DNA of 32,747 bases. Source: Myxococcales bacterium UBA1238 (lineage in GTDB: Bacteria > Myxococcota_A > Bradymonadia > UBA7976 > UBA1532). Below, in pieces: positions 8,220 through 15,952 of the stretch. Under the pieces are notes generated by a model that saw nothing but the letters and a program-made list of their open reading frames with translations, searched no databases and was not told the origin of the DNA. The stretch is from NCBI GenBank assembly GCA_002309015.1, contig DBWM01000060.1, positions 70,998-103,744 of the forward strand, in the 5' to 3' direction. Position numbers and translations under genes: made by a program. Position 1 is the first letter of the stretch. Each line of letters opens with the position of its first letter.

Positions 8220-9470
8220 ATGTCGAACGCACTCGATGTCCGTTTGCTTGCTCTGATTCTCGCCGGTGGTGAGGGTACGCGCTTAAAACCGTTGACTTTG
8301 GATCGCGCAAAACCTGCGGTGTCCTTTGGAGGGCAATACCGCATCATCGATTTTGTGCTCTCCAACTTTGTGAACTCCGGTTATTACCAGATCAAAGTAC
8401 TGACGCAGTATAAAGCCTCGAGTCTGATTACCCATCTGACGCGCGGCTGGCAGCTGGCTCCCATTCTGGGACATTACGTGGAGCCTGTTCCCGCGCAGAT
8501 GCGCGTGGGGCGCGACTGGTTTAAGGGCAGCGCCGACGCGGTATTTCAGAATCTGAACCTGGTTTACGACAGCAAACCCGATGTGGTGGCCGTCTTCGGA
8601 GCCGACAACATCTACAAAATGGATGTCTCCCACATGGTCGATTACCACATCGCCAAAAACTCCGAGCTGACCATCGCCGCCATTCCCGTGCCCATCGAAC
8701 AGGCGAGCCAGTTCGGCATCCTTTCGGTCGATGAAAACGGGCGCATGCTCGATTTTGTAGAAAAGCCCGAGCACCCCACACCGATGCCCGGAAAGCCCGG
8801 ATACTGCCTGGCGAGTATGGGTAACTACCTGTTTTCTACGCGTTTTCTGATTCAGGAGATCCTGCGCGACGCGGCCATTTCCGAGAGCGCTCACGATTTT
8901 GGAAAGAGCATCATCTCGAGCGTCGTGGGCAAAGAAGATATTTATGTCTACGACTTTATGACCAACAGCCATCCGGGGATGGAGCCCAAGGAGCGCGGTT
9001 ACTGGCGCGATGTGGGGACCCTCGATTCCTACTGGGAAGCCTCGATGGATCTGGTGGCCGTGACGCCGATCTTCAATCTTTACAACCGCGACTGGCCCAT
9101 CCGTACGGTCTATCATCACCTGCCGCCTGCAAAATTCGTGTTCGACTATTCGGACTCCGGGCGTCAGGGCGTGGCGGCGGATTCGCTGGTGAGTCCAGGT
9201 TGCATCATTTCGGGCGGTCGCGTCGTGCGATCGGTGCTTTCGCCTGCGGTTCGCGTGCACAGCTGGTCGCTCATCGAGGATTCGGTGATCGGTGAGGCTT
9301 GCGTGATCAACCGAAATGCGCGTATCAAGCGCGCGATTCTCGACAAGTTCGTCGAGGTTGACCCCGGCATTTCCATTGGCTACGACCTGGAACGTGACCG
9401 GGAACGCGGCTTTACCATTACTCCGAGCGGCATCGTTGCTGTCGCTAAAGGAACCCACGTAACAAAATGA
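8220..9470 (+). CDS. glgC: Glucose-1-phosphate adenylyltransferase (ADP-glucose pyrophosphorylase)
   Basis: The product is 416 residues, the usual length for GlgC. It makes ADP-glucose from ATP and glucose-1-phosphate, the committed step of bacterial glycogen synthesis. The nucleotidyltransferase loop is GGEGTRLKPLT (16-26), followed by KPAVSFGGQYRIIDFVLSN. The substrate-binding stretch FVEKPEHP, the motif YWRDVGTLDSYWEA and the C-terminal left-handed beta-helix (VVRSVLSPAVRVHSWSLIED) are all present. A GAGGAG ribosome-binding site precedes the ATG. The stop overlaps the next start (ATGA), coupling translation to the GH57 gene. Confidence 0.96.
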   Translation: MSNALDVRLLALILAGGEGTRLKPLTLDRAKPAVSFGGQYRIIDFVLSNFVNSGYYQIKVLTQYKASSLITHLTRGWQLAPILGHYVEPVPAQMRVGRDWFKGSADAVFQNLNLVYDSKPDVVAVFGADNIYKMDVSHMVDYHIAKNSELTIAAIPVPIEQASQFGILSVDENGRMLDFVEKPEHPTPMPGKPGYCLASMGNYLFSTRFLIQEILRDAAISESAHDFGKSIISSVVGKEDIYVYDFMTNSHPGMEPKERGYWRDVGTLDSYWEASMDLVAVTPIFNLYNRDWPIRTVYHHLPPAKFVFDYSDSGRQGVAADSLVSPGCIISGGRVVRSVLSPAVRVHSWSLIEDSVIGEACVINRNARIKRAILDKFVEVDPGISIGYDLERDRERGFTITPSGIVAVAKGTHVTK

Positions 9471-11629
9471 GTGATCCACGCCAACCGCTCGATCTCGCTC
9501 TTCTTTGGCATATGCACCAGCCCTCCTACCGCGATCCCATCAGCGGGCAGATCGCGCTTCCCTGGGTGCGCCTCCATTCCACTCGCGCGTATTTTGATAT
9601 GGCGTGGCTTCTTGAGCGCCATCCCGAGATCAAAGCGACGTTCAATTTTGTGCCGATTTTGCTGGAACAGCTCGAGAGCTATGTGGAACGCGGCGAGCGC
9701 GATCGCTATTGGGAACTCTCCTATAAGCCGGCAAGCGAACTGACGGCCAACGAATGCGCTCTGGTGGTGCGGCATTTTTTCTCGGTGCATCTCGAAACGG
9801 GCATCAAGCCGCGGGCGCGTTACTGGAGTTTGTTCCGTCGCTTTAAAGAAGAAGGGCAGGATCCCCAGAGCATCGATGAGAGCGATCTGCGCGATTTGCA
9901 GGTGCTCTTCAATCTGGCGTGGTTCGGTTACGGCACGCGCGTCGAGTTTCCGCTCATCGACGAGCTCGATCGCAAAGGGCAGAACTATACAGAGGAAGAC
10001 AAAAAGAACCTGCTCGATCTGCAGATCGAGGTGATGCGCCGGCTGCTGCCGATGTACCGTAAGCTGGCTGAGCGCAATCAGATTGAGCTGACTTCCACGC
10101 CCTACTATCACCCCATTCTGCCCCTCATCCTCGACAGCGATGTGGCCCGGCGTTGCCAGCCCGATCGCCCGCGTCCTCCAAGATTTTCGTGGCCTGAAGA
10201 TGCGAAAACGCACGTGCAGCGCGCCATTGAAGCGCATCAGCGCGCGTTTGGTATGCCGCCGGCGGGGATGTGGCCTGCGGAAGGTTCGGTGAGCCCCGAA
10301 GTCGCGGCGCTTTTGGCGCAATGCGGTGTGAAATGGATCGCGAGCGATGAGGCGCAGCTCTGGAACAGCTATAAAGGCTGTAACTTGCCTCGCCACGAGC
10401 TTTTTCACGCCTACAACGTGGAGCATGAGGGCCAGACGATCTCGATGATCTTCAGAGATCGCGGCATCAGCGACGCCCTCGGTTTTACCTATTCCCGAAA
10501 CCCCGCATCGGTCAGCGTAGACGACTTTATGCGGAACGCCCGCGCCATCCGCGACAGCCTCCCTCAAAACGGCGAGCGCGGCCTGCTGGTGGTGGCGCTC
10601 GATGGCGAAAACCCCTGGGAATATTACGAGGCGAGCGGCCGCTTCTTTTTGGAATGCCTCTACGACGCTCTCAAAAAAGATCAATCAATCCGCACGGTTA
10701 GGGTGGGCGATCATCTGAGGGAGAACCCGCCTGTGCGCAAGATCGAGCATCTGCATACGGGCTCCTGGATCAACTCGGATTTTGGCATCTGGATCGGCGG
10801 ATCCGTCGAAAACCGGGCCTGGAAGCGCCTGGGCGAAGCGCGCCAGTTCTTTGAGGAGGCGCGCCACGATCTCTCGCCCGAGACTTGCGCCAAAGCCTAC
10901 GAGCATCTGCTCCAGGCCGAGGGGTCCGACTGGTTCTGGTGGTACGGCGAGCCCTTCCATTCCGAGAATGATGAGGAATTTGATTACCTCTTCCGCTCGC
11001 ATTTGCGCCAGGTCTATACCCTTTGCGGCGTGGAGCCTCCGCCGGTGCTCGATCGCTCGCTTTATCCGCCCAAAGATGCGGCTGCAGCGCGCCTGCCCTC
11101 ATTCTTTGTGACGCCGCGGTTTGGCGGAGATCGGCCGAGCACCTATTTTGACTGGCTGGGCGCGGGTTGCTACGAGCTTGCAAACGCCTGTTCGAGCATG
11201 TATCAGGCGGCCAAATACCTGGATAAATTCTTATACGGCTTCGATTTAAAGAATCTGTACCTGCGGCTGGAAGCGCTGACGGATTTGACTGCAGAAGCGG
11301 AAGAGTTGACCCTGCGCGTTCGCCTTTATGCCGCACAGGATTATTGCGCCGAAATCCCGCTTCACCAGCTTTCAAAAGCGACCCTATACCGCATCGCAGA
11401 AGACCAAAAGCCTTGTGATCCTGAGCCCTTAACGATGGTTCAGATGCGCAGCGGGATCATCGAGCTGGGGATTCCCTTTGAAAAACTCGGCCTGCATACG
11501 GGCGATGTTTTGCGATTCAGCGCGCATTTGTTGCGCAATCGCGTGGAGCTGGAGGCGGTCCCCATGGGCGAGCTCGCTCAGGTGACGGTGCCTACGCCCG
11601 CTTTTGAAGAAATCCGTCAATGGCCGTAA
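9467..11629 (+). CDS. Glycoside hydrolase family 57 protein (alpha-amylase / amylopullulanase-like)
   Basis: The product is 720 residues. GH57 enzymes act on alpha-glucans with retention. Conserved region 1 is HMHQP (15-19). The catalytic nucleophile region GMWPAEGSVSPE gives E272, and region 4, VVALDGENPWEYY, gives general acid D379. This order and wording match GH57 proteins of the amylopullulanase/DUF1957-free type rather than the branching-enzyme group. Residues from about 410 onward form a helical segment and a C-terminal beta-rich domain. There is no signal peptide, so it is probably cytoplasmic. The ATG overlaps the glgC stop by 4 nt, implying a role in storage glucan turnover or remodelling. 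Whether it hydrolyses or transfers glucan chains is not decidable from sequence. Confidence 0.9.
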   Translation: MSDPRQPLDLALLWHMHQPSYRDPISGQIALPWVRLHSTRAYFDMAWLLERHPEIKATFNFVPILLEQLESYVERGERDRYWELSYKPASELTANECALVVRHFFSVHLETGIKPRARYWSLFRRFKEEGQDPQSIDESDLRDLQVLFNLAWFGYGTRVEFPLIDELDRKGQNYTEEDKKNLLDLQIEVMRRLLPMYRKLAERNQIELTSTPYYHPILPLILDSDVARRCQPDRPRPPRFSWPEDAKTHVQRAIEAHQRAFGMPPAGMWPAEGSVSPEVAALLAQCGVKWIASDEAQLWNSYKGCNLPRHELFHAYNVEHEGQTISMIFRDRGISDALGFTYSRNPASVSVDDFMRNARAIRDSLPQNGERGLLVVALDGENPWEYYEASGRFFLECLYDALKKDQSIRTVRVGDHLRENPPVRKIEHLHTGSWINSDFGIWIGGSVENRAWKRLGEARQFFEEARHDLSPETCAKAYEHLLQAEGSDWFWWYGEPFHSENDEEFDYLFRSHLRQVYTLCGVEPPPVLDRSLYPPKDAAAARLPSFFVTPRFGGDRPSTYFDWLGAGCYELANACSSMYQAAKYLDKFLYGFDLKNLYLRLEALTDLTAEAEELTLRVRLYAAQDYCAEIPLHQLSKATLYRIAEDQKPCDPEPLTMVQMRSGIIELGIPFEKLGLHTGDVLRFSAHLLRNRVELEAVPMGELAQVTVPTPAFEEIRQWP

Positions 11630-11685
11630 TTTTGATGCAATTTGGCTGATGCGTTCGTTTGTCTTTGAGCCATTTTAAAAAGTGA

Positions 11686-11713
11686 TTGACTCGCGGGATT
11701 TTCCGCGTATACT
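11686..11713 (+). promoter_or_regulatory. rpsL: Sigma-70-type promoter of the str operon
   Basis: TTGACT (11686-11691) and TATACT (11708-11713) are separated by 16 bp, each with five of six consensus bases. The spacer is an inverted repeat, CGCGG-GATTTT-CCGCG. Transcription would begin near 11720, leaving a leader of about 200 nt before rpsL. Confidence 0.8.
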
Positions 11714-11719
11714 TCGTGG

Positions 11720-11860
11720 CCTGTTCGCTGCCGGGCGAGCAACCTATGCCCAGCGTAGGTTTTCCCGGACAGGCGGGCCGCCCTGAGCGGTTCCGAACCA
11801 CCGGGGGATAGCGCTAAAGCGCACCGCTGTAAAAACGGCGGCCTCCCTTTGGTTTTTTTT
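11720..11860 (+). ncRNA. Structured 5' leader with intrinsic terminator (candidate attenuator) of the str operon
   Basis: Folding by eye gives, in order: an outer stem CCTGT 11720-11724 / ACAGG 11769-11773 continued by CCGGG 11731-11735 / CCCGG 11764-11768; an inner hairpin AACCTATG 11741-11748 / CGTAGGTT 11754-11761; a hairpin GGGCCGC 11775-11781 / GCGGTTC 11787-11793; and a three-way junction. The junction is closed by AACCA 11796-11800 / TGGTT 11850-11854 and GGGGG 11803-11807 / CCTCC 11843-11847 (read with one G-T pair). It holds GCGC-TAAA-GCGC (11811-11822) and CCGCTG-TAAAAA-CGGCGG (11824-11841). Eight T residues (11853-11860) follow, as in an intrinsic terminator. GGGCCGCC 11775-11782 can instead pair with 11837-11844, an antiterminator-like alternative. 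I do not recognise it as a known RNA family. Confidence 0.6.
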
Positions 11861-11923
11861 CGCCCAGAATTCAATGCGCAGCTTGCCCTAAATGGGTTTG
11901 GGGCGGTCGCCTTGAGGTAAAAG

Positions 11924-12298
11924 ATGCCTACAATTAGCCAGTTGGTCCGCAACGGACGCCAGGACAAAACGCGCAAGACCAGTGCGCCTGCCCTGCAAAA
12001 CTGCCCTCAGAAGCGGGGTGTTTGTGTGCGTGTGTACACCTCCACCCCTAAGAAGCCGAACTCCGCTTTGCGGAAGGTGGCCCGTGTTCGTCTCACGACG
12101 GGCATGGAGGTCACGAGCTACATCCCCGGCGAAGGTCACAACCTCCAGGAGCACTCCGTGGTGCTGATCCGTGGCGGTCGTGTTAAGGATCTTCCTGGTG
12201 TGCGTTATCACATCATCCGGGGCACCCTGGATTCCACCGGGGTCAGCGCGCGGCGTCAGAGCCGCTCCAAGTACGGCGCAAAGCGCCCGAAGAAGTGA
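11924..12298 (+). CDS. rpsL: 30S ribosomal protein S12
   Basis: The product is 124 residues, the standard length. It sits at the decoding centre of the small subunit. TPKKPNSALRKVARVRL (41-57) and the loop GGRVKDLPGVRYH (84-96) are intact. K43 and K88, whose substitution gives streptomycin resistance in other bacteria, are the wild-type residues, and D89 is the usual methylthiolation site. A GAGG ribosome-binding site precedes the ATG, and rpsG follows after 11 nt. Confidence 0.98.
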   Translation: MPTISQLVRNGRQDKTRKTSAPALQNCPQKRGVCVRVYTSTPKKPNSALRKVARVRLTTGMEVTSYIPGEGHNLQEHSVVLIRGGRVKDLPGVRYHIIRGTLDSTGVSARRQSRSKYGAKRPKK

Positions 12299-12309
12299 GG
12301 AGTTAAGTC

Positions 12310-12780
12310 ATGCCTCGTCGCCGCGAAGTTCCGAAGCGCAAGGTTTTGCCCGATCCTAAGTATGGCGATCGCGTGGTTGCCAAGTTCACGAGCGCGATCA
12401 TGCTCGCCGGCAAGAAGTCGGTTGCAGAGCATATCGTCTACGGTGCTTTCGATTTGATCGAGCATCGCGCCAAGGAAGATCCTTTGAAGCTCTTCAAGAA
12501 GGCGCTCGAGAACGTTAAGCCGACCCTCGAGGTCAAGAGCCGCCGCGTCGGTGGTTCGACCTATCAGGTCCCGATGGAGATCCGTGGTGATCGCCGCACC
12601 GCGCTGGCGTTCCGCTGGATCATCATGTTCGCGCGCAAGCGTCACGAGAAGACCATGGCCGAAAAACTGGCCGGTGAGTTCCTCGATGCCGCCGCTGGTC
12701 GTGGTAACGCGATCAAGAAGCGCGACGATACGCACAAGATGGCAGAGGCGAACAAAGCCTTTGCTCACTATCGCTGGTAA
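12310..12780 (+). CDS. rpsG: 30S ribosomal protein S7
   Basis: The product is 156 residues and nucleates assembly of the 30S head on 16S rRNA. It has the conserved start MPRRREVPKRKVLPDPKYGD and the core VGGSTYQVP. A GAGGAG site overlaps the rpsL stop. In E. coli S7 represses its operon through the rpsL-rpsG spacer; here that spacer is only 11 nt, so regulation must work elsewhere, perhaps in the long leader before rpsL. Confidence 0.98.
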   Translation: MPRRREVPKRKVLPDPKYGDRVVAKFTSAIMLAGKKSVAEHIVYGAFDLIEHRAKEDPLKLFKKALENVKPTLEVKSRRVGGSTYQVPMEIRGDRRTALAFRWIIMFARKRHEKTMAEKLAGEFLDAAAGRGNAIKKRDDTHKMAEANKAFAHYRW

Positions 12781-12804
12781 TCCCAGCGAACCCCGGTTGT
12801 CGTC

Positions 12805-14892
12805 ATGCCACGCGAAGTACCGATTGAGTTGGTCCGCAATATTGGGATCATGGCCCATATCGATGCCGGCAAGACGACCACCACCGAGCGGATTCTCTTC
12901 TACACCGGCCCCAGCCATAAGCTCGGCGAGGTGCACGAGGGGACCGCTGTTATGGATTGGATGACCCAAGAGCAGGAACGCGGCATCACGATCACTTCGG
13001 CCGCGACTACCTGCCGGTGGGGCGAGCATTGGATCAACATCATCGACACGCCCGGACATGTGGACTTCACCATCGAGGTGGAGCGCTGCCTGCGTGTTTT
13101 GGATGGTGCGATTACCGTGCTCGATGGTGTGGCAGGGGTAGAACCCCAGACGGAAACCGTATGGCGTCAGGCCGATAAATATCGCGTGCCGCGATTGGTT
13201 TTCGTGAACAAGCTGGACCGCATTGGTGCAGATTTTGATCGTGCTGTAGAGATGGTGCACGAGCGCCTCGGGGCCAAAACGCTGATGTTGCAGCGTCCCG
13301 TGGGCAGCGAAGCGGATTTTCACGGGGTCATCGATCTCCTGGAAATGCGCCAAATCATGTGGCACGATGAAACTTTGGGTGCTCAGTTTGATGTGGTTGA
13401 CATCGCTCCCGAATTGCGGGAAGATGCCGAGTTCCATCGCGAAGCGCTCGTTGAAGCTTTGACCGAATTTGACGATCAGCTTTTAGAAAAGGTGCTCGAC
13501 GGTCAGACGCCAACGGTGGATGAGCTTCGCGCTGCGATTCGCCACGCAACGGTTCAGAACTTAGCAGTACCCGTTCTTTGCGGATCAGCCTTTAAGAACA
13601 AGGGTATTCAGCCGCTGCTGGATGCCGTGAATGCCTATTTGCCCTCTCCTTTGGATGTTCCGCCGGTTTCGGGTCAGGAACTGAAAGGAAAAGAGCCTAC
13701 AGGCAAGATTGTGGATCGGGCACCTTCTGACGACGCTCCGTTTTGTGCCCTCGCCTTTAAAATTGCGTCGGATTCCTATGTGGGTCAGCTGACTTACATT
13801 CGCGTTTATTCCGGCACGATGAAGGTGGGGCAGGTGGTGCGGATCGCCGCCAAAGGACTTCGCGAGCGCATCGGGCGTTTGCTGCGGATGCATGCAAATC
13901 AGCGCGAAGATATCGAATATGTCCACGCGGGTGATATTGCCGCAGTGGTTGGACTCAAGCATGTGACGACCGGAGATACCCTCTGCCAGGAGAACGCTCC
14001 GCTGCTTCTTGAGTGCATCGATTTCCCGGATCCTGTGATTCGTATTGCCATTGAGCCTCGCACGAAGGCCGATGAAGAAAAACTGAATGCCGCTTTGGAG
14101 CGTTTGGCCATCGAGGATCCTTCTTTCCGCCAGATGGTGGATGGGGAGACGGGCCAGCGCCTGATCGCGGGCATGGGTGAGCTTCATCTGGAGATCATCG
14201 TCGATCGCCTGATGCGTGAATTTAACGTGAAGGCGAATGTGGGGCGTCCGCAGGTGGCTTATCGTGAAACGGTGACGCGCGTTGGGCGCGGCGAGTCGAC
14301 TTTTGAGCGCCAGCTCGGAGGTCGCGGCCTGTTCGCTCAGGTGGCTCTGGAAGTGGCCCCTGGTGCGCAGGGTTCCGGTTTTACGTTTGTCAACAAAGCC
14401 AGCGAAGCGGAAGTTCCGGCGATGTTCCTGACCGCTGTCCGCCAGGGCGCGGAGGCAGGTTATCAGTCGGGGTCACTGGCAAGTTATCCCATGGCCGACG
14501 TTCAGGTCACTTTGGTGGGCGGCGCTTTCAGCGAAACGGATTCCACCGAAATGGCTTTTACTTCAGCAGCTTCAATGGCTTTTCGCGCAGCTTGCCGCGA
14601 GGCCGCGCCGGTTTTACTTGAACCTGTGATGGCTGTTGAGATAGTAGTGCCCGAAGAAAACGTCGGTGACGTCATTGGGGATACCGCTTCACGTCGCGGT
14701 GAGGTAAAAGGGATGGAGCTCAGGGGCAGGCTTCAGTCGATTAAGGCTGAGGTACCCCTGGCGATGATGGTCGGTTACGCGACGGAACTCCGCTCTGCTA
14801 CGCAAGGGCGGGGAACTTATACGATGCAATTTGCACGTTTCGCCCAGGTTCCCGAGTCTGTATCTCGGCAAATTGTGGGCGAGCCGCGTTAA
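12805..14892 (+). CDS. fusA: Elongation factor G
   Basis: The product is 695 residues (E. coli EF-G is 704). It is the GTPase that drives translocation of tRNA and mRNA. GTP-binding elements are AHIDAGKTT (17-25), the switch region QERGITITSAATT, DTPGH (81-85) and NKLD (135-138). Domains II-V follow with the typical GMGELHLEIIVDRL in domain III. NKLDR (instead of the common NKMDR), GQLTYIRVYSG and NKGIQPLLDAV recall mitochondrial EFG1 and the spirochaete/planctomycete/delta EF-G type 1. No purine-rich ribosome-binding site is visible in the 24-nt gap after rpsG, so translation is probably coupled. No tuf gene follows. Confidence 0.96.
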   Translation: MPREVPIELVRNIGIMAHIDAGKTTTTERILFYTGPSHKLGEVHEGTAVMDWMTQEQERGITITSAATTCRWGEHWINIIDTPGHVDFTIEVERCLRVLDGAITVLDGVAGVEPQTETVWRQADKYRVPRLVFVNKLDRIGADFDRAVEMVHERLGAKTLMLQRPVGSEADFHGVIDLLEMRQIMWHDETLGAQFDVVDIAPELREDAEFHREALVEALTEFDDQLLEKVLDGQTPTVDELRAAIRHATVQNLAVPVLCGSAFKNKGIQPLLDAVNAYLPSPLDVPPVSGQELKGKEPTGKIVDRAPSDDAPFCALAFKIASDSYVGQLTYIRVYSGTMKVGQVVRIAAKGLRERIGRLLRMHANQREDIEYVHAGDIAAVVGLKHVTTGDTLCQENAPLLLECIDFPDPVIRIAIEPRTKADEEKLNAALERLAIEDPSFRQMVDGETGQRLIAGMGELHLEIIVDRLMREFNVKANVGRPQVAYRETVTRVGRGESTFERQLGGRGLFAQVALEVAPGAQGSGFTFVNKASEAEVPAMFLTAVRQGAEAGYQSGSLASYPMADVQVTLVGGAFSETDSTEMAFTSAASMAFRAACREAAPVLLEPVMAVEIVVPEENVGDVIGDTASRRGEVKGMELRGRLQSIKAEVPLAMMVGYATELRSATQGRGTYTMQFARFAQVPESVSRQIVGEPR

Positions 14893-15006
14893 GATTTTTT
14901 TTGAGGCTCCCCGGAATTGAGCGGGGGGTGAACTGCCTGGGTGAAGGCCCGGGCCTAAAGGGGAAGGTTTCCAGATGTGGAGGCCTTCTAAAGCAGGACG
15001 TTCGAA
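14893..15006 (+). promoter_or_regulatory. fusA-rpsJ spacer: three consecutive RNA hairpins (candidate S10-operon leader)
   Basis: An eight-T run lies at 14895-14902. Three hairpins follow without overlap. The first is CTCCCCG 14907-14913 / CGGGGGG 14922-14928, 7 bp with one G-T pair. The second is GCCTGGG 14935-14941 / CCCGGGC 14948-14954, 7 bp with one G-T pair. The third is an 11-bp stem 14963-14973 / 14978-14988 with a GATG loop. The rpsJ ribosome-binding site follows the last one. In E. coli the S10 leader is bound by L4; here L4 is the second gene of the cluster, so an L4-responsive leader is plausible but unproven. Confidence 0.55.
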
Positions 15007-15318
15007 ATGTCGACCAGCCAGAAGATCCGAATTCGGCTCAAGGCCTACGACCATAAGCTGCTCGACCAGTCGGCGAGCGAAATCGTCGACATCGCGCGGC
15101 GTACTGGTGCCAAGGTTGCGGGACCGATCCCGTTGCCTACCGGCATCAACCGCTACACGGTGTTGCGCGGTCCGCACATCGATAAGAAGAGCCGTGAGCA
15201 GTTCGAGATTCGCACCCATAAGCGTCTTCTCGATATCCTCGAGCCCACGCCTCAAACCCTCGATGCGCTGATGAAGCTCGACCTCTCGGCCGGCGTCAAC
15301 GTCGAACTGAAGTCCTGA
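15007..15318 (+). CDS. rpsJ: 30S ribosomal protein S10
   Basis: The product is 103 residues, the normal size. It has the conserved IRIRLKAYDHKLLDQSA start and the extended loop GPIPLPTGINRYTVLRGPH that reaches into the 30S head; S10 is also NusE in antitermination complexes. The ATG follows the hairpin-rich leader. The next gene is rplD, not rplC: the stop is followed by only 13 nt containing the rplD ribosome-binding site. Confidence 0.98.
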   Translation: MSTSQKIRIRLKAYDHKLLDQSASEIVDIARRTGAKVAGPIPLPTGINRYTVLRGPHIDKKSREQFEIRTHKRLLDILEPTPQTLDALMKLDLSAGVNVELKS

Positions 15319-15331
15319 GGAGCATCGGAAG

Positions 15332-15952
15332 ATGGCAACGCTCCCGATCTATAACCTCAACCGCGAAGAAGTCGGCACCATCGATGTGAATGACGACGTC
15401 TTCGCGGCCGAGGTCAAGCAGCACCTCTTTTACGAGGTCGTCAAGTGGCAGCTCGCGAAGCGCCGCGCCGGTACGGCAGCGACCAAAGGACGCAGCCTTG
15501 TGAGCGGTGGTGGCCAGAAGCCTTACAAGCAAAAGGGCACTGGTCGCGCTCGTCAGGGCTCTCGCCGCGCTCCCAACCATGTGGGCGGTGGTGTGGTGCA
15601 TGGTCCGCAACCGCGTAGCTACGCTTACACCTTAAACAAGAAGGTTAAGAAGGCCGCTTTGCGTTCGGCCCTTTCCCTGCGCGCCTCTCAGGGCCGCCTC
15701 ATCGTCGTTCGCGACTTTGAGTGGGATGAGGTCAAGACGAGCAAGGCTGCTAAGGTTTTTGGCGTTTTGGCCGAGAACAATGCAGTGGTCGTCGATAACG
15801 CAAACTGCAAGCTGCAACTCTCCGTTCGCAACTTGCCCAAGGTTACCTTCTTGCCCGTCGAAGGCTTGAATGTCTACGACGTCTTGAAGCACACGCACCT
15901 TGTGCTCACTGAGCCCATGGTCCGTAGTCTTGAAGGGGCGCTTGCAAAATGA
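15332..15952 (+). CDS. rplD: 50S ribosomal protein L4
   Basis: The product is 206 residues. The long loop that lines the exit tunnel is recognisable (GQKPYKQKGTGRARQGSRR). A GGAG site lies 9 nt before the ATG. L4 is the autogenous repressor of the S10 operon in enterobacteria. The 3' end overlaps rplW by 4 nt (ATGA). L4 here directly follows S10 because the rplC gene that normally separates them is absent. Confidence 0.97.
   Translation: MATLPIYNLNREEVGTIDVNDDVFAAEVKQHLFYEVVKWQLAKRRAGTAATKGRSLVSGGGQKPYKQKGTGRARQGSRRAPNHVGGGVVHGPQPRSYAYTLNKKVKKAALRSALSLRASQGRLIVVRDFEWDEVKTSKAAKVFGVLAENNAVVVDNANCKLQLSVRNLPKVTFLPVEGLNVYDVLKHTHLVLTEPMVRSLEGALAK

Noticed and set aside
9380..10684. A 434-codon minus-strand frame, plus the 398-codon frame at 8283-9479
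   Set aside because: Both mirror glgC and the GH57 gene in a fixed frame and have no recognisable motif or ribosome-binding site.
11720..11860. The rpsL leader as a known RNA (SRP RNA, tmRNA, RNase P, cobalamin or glycine riboswitch)
   Set aside because: None of the conserved cores of those families could be found.
12256..13437. A 393-codon minus-strand frame across rpsG and fusA
   Set aside because: It is a shadow of two highly conserved genes.
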